Source: an uncultured Lachnospiraceae bacterium (GTDB lineage: Bacteria > Bacillota > Clostridia > Lachnospirales > Lachnospiraceae). From it: a stretch of 9,915 nucleotides of DNA. The notes under the pieces are model-generated. The model was not told where the DNA came from. It did no database searches and saw only the letters and a list, made by a program, of their open reading frames with translations. The DNA lies in the NCBI GenBank assembly GCA_958426095.1, contig CATZYB010000100.1, positions 1 through 9,915 of the forward strand, read 5' to 3'. Numbering within the stretch: position 1 is the first letter of the stretch; every line of letters starts with the position of its first letter. Positions 7,048 to 9,915 of the stretch are shown here, in pieces. Both the position numbers and the translations under genes were made by a program.

Positions 7048-7076
7048 ATTGTAAGTCATTTTCATAGATACGTCAA
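7048..7076 (-). promoter_or_regulatory. Sigma-A type promoter for metA-ATPase
   Basis: On the minus strand TTGACG (7076-7071) and TACAAT (7053-7048) are separated by exactly 17 bases; each differs from consensus by one base. The predicted start near 7041 leaves about 30 bases before the metA ATG, including the ribosome binding site. The spacer shares TTGACGTA and, at the same distance, TGAAAA with the rubrerythrin promoter. No strong terminator was found between the permease stop (7119) and this promoter, only A/T-rich imperfect repeats. Confidence 0.72.
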
Positions 7077-7118
7077 GGAAGGGGCTCTTACGAATTTCTT
7101 AGATTTTCATTTCAAAAT

Positions 7119-9915
7119 TTAATCTGTTCTGAGGGCCGTTACCGGATCGCTCTTGGCTGCTTTCTTAGACGGGATCAGGCCTCCGATCAATGTAAGCGCC
7201 ACGCTCAATAAAATCAGAACAATGGCCGGAAGCACCGGAAGAACAGCGCTCACGTCATTGGTTCCGGCCAGATGATGAATAAGGGCATTTCCCGGAATCA
7301 GAAGAAGCAGAGAAAGGCCGATACCGATCAATCCCGCACAGAGACCGATAATACCGGTTTCCGCATTAAATACCTGAGATATATTTCTCTTTGATGCGCC
7401 GATCGCACGTAAAATACCAATCTCTTTTTTACGCTCCAATACGCTGATATAGGTAATGACACCGATCATAATCGAAGAAACGACTAGAGAAATGGCTACA
7501 AATGCAATTAACACATAGCTGATGATATCAATAATATCTGTGACCGAGGACATAAGCGTTCCCACCATGTCGGTATAGGTAATGACCTGATCCTCCTTTC
7601 CCTGGGCCGTCATCCGGTCATTGTAATTATCCAGAATCTCAACAATTTTTTCTTTGCTTTCAAAATCCACCGGATAAATATCAATCTCACTCGGTTCATC
7701 CAGGTCCGCATAACCAAGGGTCTGCAAATTACTTTCATAGGAAACACTGGAACCGCTGCTCATAGACATCATAAGCTCCTTTAAATCCTCCCCGTCCATA
7801 TTCATGGTAAAGGCGCTGGCAAAGGCGTCCGCATCGATACTCATGGCATCCTGCAGGCTGTTTCCGATCTGACTCATCATCTGGGTCATGACTGTTTCCA
7901 TACTGCCCGCGATCTGATTCATCATCTGCTCCATAGCAGAGGTAATCTGGCTCTCCAACGCTCCGGCCACGGCTGTTCCATACGAAGAGAAGGCGCCCTG
8001 CATATAGCTTTCAATGGATGCCGTGATCTGCTGCTCAAGCCCGGTCGTATCTACCATCTTCGTTATGCCGGAGGAAAGAATATCCTTTGCCGTATCCGTT
8101 CCGAGATAATCCAGAAAATATTCGCACATCCGTGAAGGATCCGCCAGTCCGTTGGCCGCCGCGTAGGTCTGATAACCGTCGCTGAGGGCAGCGGCTACCG
8201 CCGCCAGCTGTTCCTGAGTGATCGTAACATTTTCACTGATCTTAAAATTATTTTCCGCCCAACTGGTCAATACGGCCTGGGCATCTCCGGTAGAGAGATA
8301 TTCCAGAAGATATTCGTCAAATTTATCCGGATCCGTATAGCCGTTGGCCGCCGCATAGCTCTGATAGCCTGCCATGACCTCTGTCACCAACTGCTGGAGC
8401 TGTTCCCTGGACACGGTTATATTACCGGCCGATTCCAGAATCGTCTTCATACTATCTGAAAGAATCTGCTGGGCCTCCGGGCTTTTAAGATATCCCAGAA
8501 AATCCCCGATCAGATTTGAATAATCCGCTTCCGGATGCTCCTTTGTATATTCCTGATACCCGGCGGTAAAATCCGATATCAATTGATTCACGTCGTCCGC
8601 CGACGCTGTAATCTCAACGCTGTCCATCAGGTCGCTCATACTTATGTCCGGCATATCCGGAAGGGTCAAATTGATCGAGCCCAAATTTACCATTCCTGAC
8701 AGGTCAAGGCTTCCGCTATCCAGATTAAAGGCATCGGACAGATCCATAGAGCCGGACAGACCGCTTAACGCATCTGTATTAAATCCGAAAGCATTTTCCA
8801 GAGCCGAAGTGTCCACCGTAAACAGTGATTCCGAATCAAATTCACTGCTGCTTTCTTCGCCAAAGGCTTCATTGGTAAATACATTGGTATCGCGCTTCGA
8901 AAGCTGCTCCTGAACAATTTTACTCTCCTGTGCCTTTTCGATCACGTGCTTTGTCAATGACTCAGGATAATAAATTCCGGTACTTAAAAGCATTCCCTTA
9001 GCGTCCTCTGAGGGCTGAACGATGCCGACAATCTTTATATCCTCTCCCTGATCGACCAGACTTCTCATGTATTCTTTATTTTCCGTTTTATCCTTCCATA
9101 TCTTATATTGGTCATCATACTCATAATAATCCGGGCTGTCCACCAGTTTAAAGGAAACTCCCATAATATCATCATAGGTATAGGTACCGATATTCTCCGG
9201 AGTATCCACATCCTCCCCGTTCATAAATTGCTGGATCATATCGTCAAGCTCCATGGAATCCCGAAGCCCCAAAGTATACAGCAAAAAATCACTGATGCTG
9301 CCCGAAGAACTCAAAACAACCACGCATTCATTGTACTTTTCAGGCCAACGTCCTGCCTTTACATCGTACTGACTTTCATAAAGAGCAGATTCCGACGGCA
9401 GCTCATAAAATACATTTGTACTCATCATAGAGGACATAAAGCTGCTGGAACTCGCTGATGAGCCGACCCCCAGGGCATCAAAGGAGCTGTCCGGATTTAC
9501 CCTGTGGACATCCTTTCCGTCCCGACGATATATCTGAGGCGTCACGCTGTAACTATATTCTATGGAATTTACATAATCCTCAATGCCGCTCTCTCCGCTC
9601 TCAAGATAAGCCTTTAAAGATTTCAGGTCATTGGTATCTACCGTAGAAAACATATTTGTAACCATCTGCGCCACATGCACCTCATCATCGCCGGACGTCT
9701 CATCCCCGGCGCCGGACGTCCCCATGTTGGATGCCATCATAGACGTGAAATCAAAACCCGTATTTGAAATCTGAAGAGGATATTCAGACAGGGTTTCCTC
9801 CTCAATGGACTTAATATAATCATTAACCCCATTAGACAGGGACAGGATCAACGCAATGCCAATAATACCTATCGATCCGGCAAAGGCTGTTAAAAGGGTC
9901 CGGGCCTTCTTCGTC
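7119..9915 (-). CDS. FtsX/MacB-type ABC transporter permease with giant extracellular domain; amino end outside the window
   Basis: Partial: the frame is open to the window edge, giving 931 residues. The in-window part opens TKKARTLLTAFAGSIGIIG, the first membrane helix of this permease type, so the TTG at 9851 is internal and not the start. In clostridial relatives an ATP-binding domain is often fused before this helix; it would lie beyond 9915. After helix 1 come about 760 extracellular residues, far more than the roughly 200-250 of MacB, containing a Ser/Met-rich stretch, a DLSG-rich stretch (8613-8780), three 64-residue repeats (8037-8612) and a Met/Gln-rich helix (7842-7946). The carboxy end is a normal FtsX domain: three helices, the ERKKEIGILRAIGASKRNI coupling loop, and SKKAAKSDPVTALRTD. 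MacB-type proteins transmit ATP-driven motion across the membrane to export substrates or activate partners rather than forming a classical pore. Substrate unknown. It ends TAA, 107 bases before metA and probably in a separate transcription unit. Confidence 0.93.
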   Translation of the reverse strand, partial: TKKARTLLTAFAGSIGIIGIALILSLSNGVNDYIKSIEEETLSEYPLQISNTGFDFTSMMASNMGTSGAGDETSGDDEVHVAQMVTNMFSTVDTNDLKSLKAYLESGESGIEDYVNSIEYSYSVTPQIYRRDGKDVHRVNPDSSFDALGVGSSASSSSFMSSMMSTNVFYELPSESALYESQYDVKAGRWPEKYNECVVVLSSSGSISDFLLYTLGLRDSMELDDMIQQFMNGEDVDTPENIGTYTYDDIMGVSFKLVDSPDYYEYDDQYKIWKDKTENKEYMRSLVDQGEDIKIVGIVQPSEDAKGMLLSTGIYYPESLTKHVIEKAQESKIVQEQLSKRDTNVFTNEAFGEESSSEFDSESLFTVDTSALENAFGFNTDALSGLSGSMDLSDAFNLDSGSLDLSGMVNLGSINLTLPDMPDISMSDLMDSVEITASADDVNQLISDFTAGYQEYTKEHPEADYSNLIGDFLGYLKSPEAQQILSDSMKTILESAGNITVSREQLQQLVTEVMAGYQSYAAANGYTDPDKFDEYLLEYLSTGDAQAVLTSWAENNFKISENVTITQEQLAAVAAALSDGYQTYAAANGLADPSRMCEYFLDYLGTDTAKDILSSGITKMVDTTGLEQQITASIESYMQGAFSSYGTAVAGALESQITSAMEQMMNQIAGSMETVMTQMMSQIGNSLQDAMSIDADAFASAFTMNMDGEDLKELMMSMSSGSSVSYESNLQTLGYADLDEPSEIDIYPVDFESKEKIVEILDNYNDRMTAQGKEDQVITYTDMVGTLMSSVTDIIDIISYVLIAFVAISLVVSSIMIGVITYISVLERKKEIGILRAIGASKRNISQVFNAETGIIGLCAGLIGIGLSLLLLIPGNALIHHLAGTNDVSAVLPVLPAIVLILLSVALTLIGGLIPSKKAAKSDPVTALRTD
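7842..7946 (-). repeat. Met/Gln-rich amphipathic segment within the permease
   Basis: The encoded segment contains MMNQIAGS and, 15 residues later, MMSQIGNS, inside a helix-forming stretch with methionine or isoleucine at regular spacing. It looks like an amphipathic or coiled-coil helix of the extracellular domain just before the membrane-proximal part. It is a coding repeat, not a mobile or intergenic element. Confidence 0.55.
8037..8612 (-). repeat. Three tandem 64-codon repeats within the permease
   Basis: The encoded protein repeats with an exact 64-residue period at 8612-8421, 8420-8229 and 8228-8037, without gaps over the core. Shared positions include a Thr near the start, GYQxY, a central Asp, YL and a later A...L. 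Copies 2 and 3 match at 24 of 64 residues by my count and share GYQ-YAAANG and a DP; copies 1 and 2 match at about 18. DNA similarity is visible between copies 2 and 3 (CCGTTGGCCGCCGC at 8151 and 8340). Unit and function are not recognised; predicted mainly helical, extracellular. Confidence 0.85.
8613..8780 (-). repeat. DLSG-rich low-complexity segment within the permease
   Basis: About 56 residues are built from short irregular Asp-Leu-Ser-Gly units (LSGLSGSMDLSDAF, DSGSLDLSGMVNLGS, then PDMPDISMSDLMDS). Alternating leucine with Ser/Asp/Gly suggests an extended or beta-solenoid-like linker leading into the three helical repeats. The segment is acidic and contains no cysteine. Confidence 0.55.

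Noticed and set aside
7012..7118. SAM riboswitch or T-box upstream of metA
   Set aside because: The predicted start leaves only about 30 bases of leader, and no conserved riboswitch core or T-box sequence is visible.
9849..9851. TTG at 9851 as the start of the FtsX permease
   Set aside because: The frame continues upstream with the typical first membrane helix of this family up to the window edge, so the TTG is an internal leucine.

Overview
The window reads as chromosomal DNA from an anaerobic member of the Bacillota, most likely a Lachnospiraceae-type clostridium. The basis is strong AGGAGG-type ribosome binding sites, a rubredoxin-bearing rubrerythrin, an acetyl-CoA-type MetA, a cytidylate kinase-like protein beside a MATE exporter, and a very large FtsX-type permease of a kind common in gut clostridia. 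The assignment rests on protein character only. Every convincing gene lies on the minus strand, so transcription runs from high to low coordinates. No gap between genes exceeds about 210 bases, and I saw no tRNA, rRNA, CRISPR array or insertion sequence.

In transcription order: (1) 9915-7119 is the carboxy-terminal 931 residues of an FtsX/MacB-type ABC permease, cut by the window edge. It has an unusually large extracellular region with three tandem 64-residue repeats. (2) After a 107-base gap with a near-consensus promoter (7048-7076) comes metA (7011-6073), homoserine O-acetyltransferase. Three bases after its stop starts a CtpE/Exp7-like cation P-type ATPase (6069-3745), so the two look translationally coupled. 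(3) An 84-base gap leads to a transcriptional regulator (3639-2839) with an amino-terminal Xre helix-turn-helix and about four membrane segments. An 8+8 base inverted repeat overlaps its ribosome binding site. (4) The next gap holds a second strong promoter (2772-2800), immediately followed by an 11-bp hairpin with a U-tract. Then come a rubrerythrin with a rubredoxin-like domain at each end (2669-2004), a MepA-like MATE exporter (1976-594) and a cytidylate kinase-like gene (578-1) broken by an in-frame TGA at codon 16.

Inferred transcription units are metA-ATPase (possibly with the regulator) and rubrerythrin-MATE-kinase. The first joins methionine precursor synthesis to cation transport. 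The second joins peroxide detoxification to drug/sodium antiport. Neither pairing has an obvious biochemical link. I found no clearly new multi-gene system. The points most worth a second look are the repeat-bearing extracellular domain of the permease, the hairpin at the predicted start of the rubrerythrin transcript, the inverted repeat over the regulator's ribosome binding site, and the interrupted kinase.
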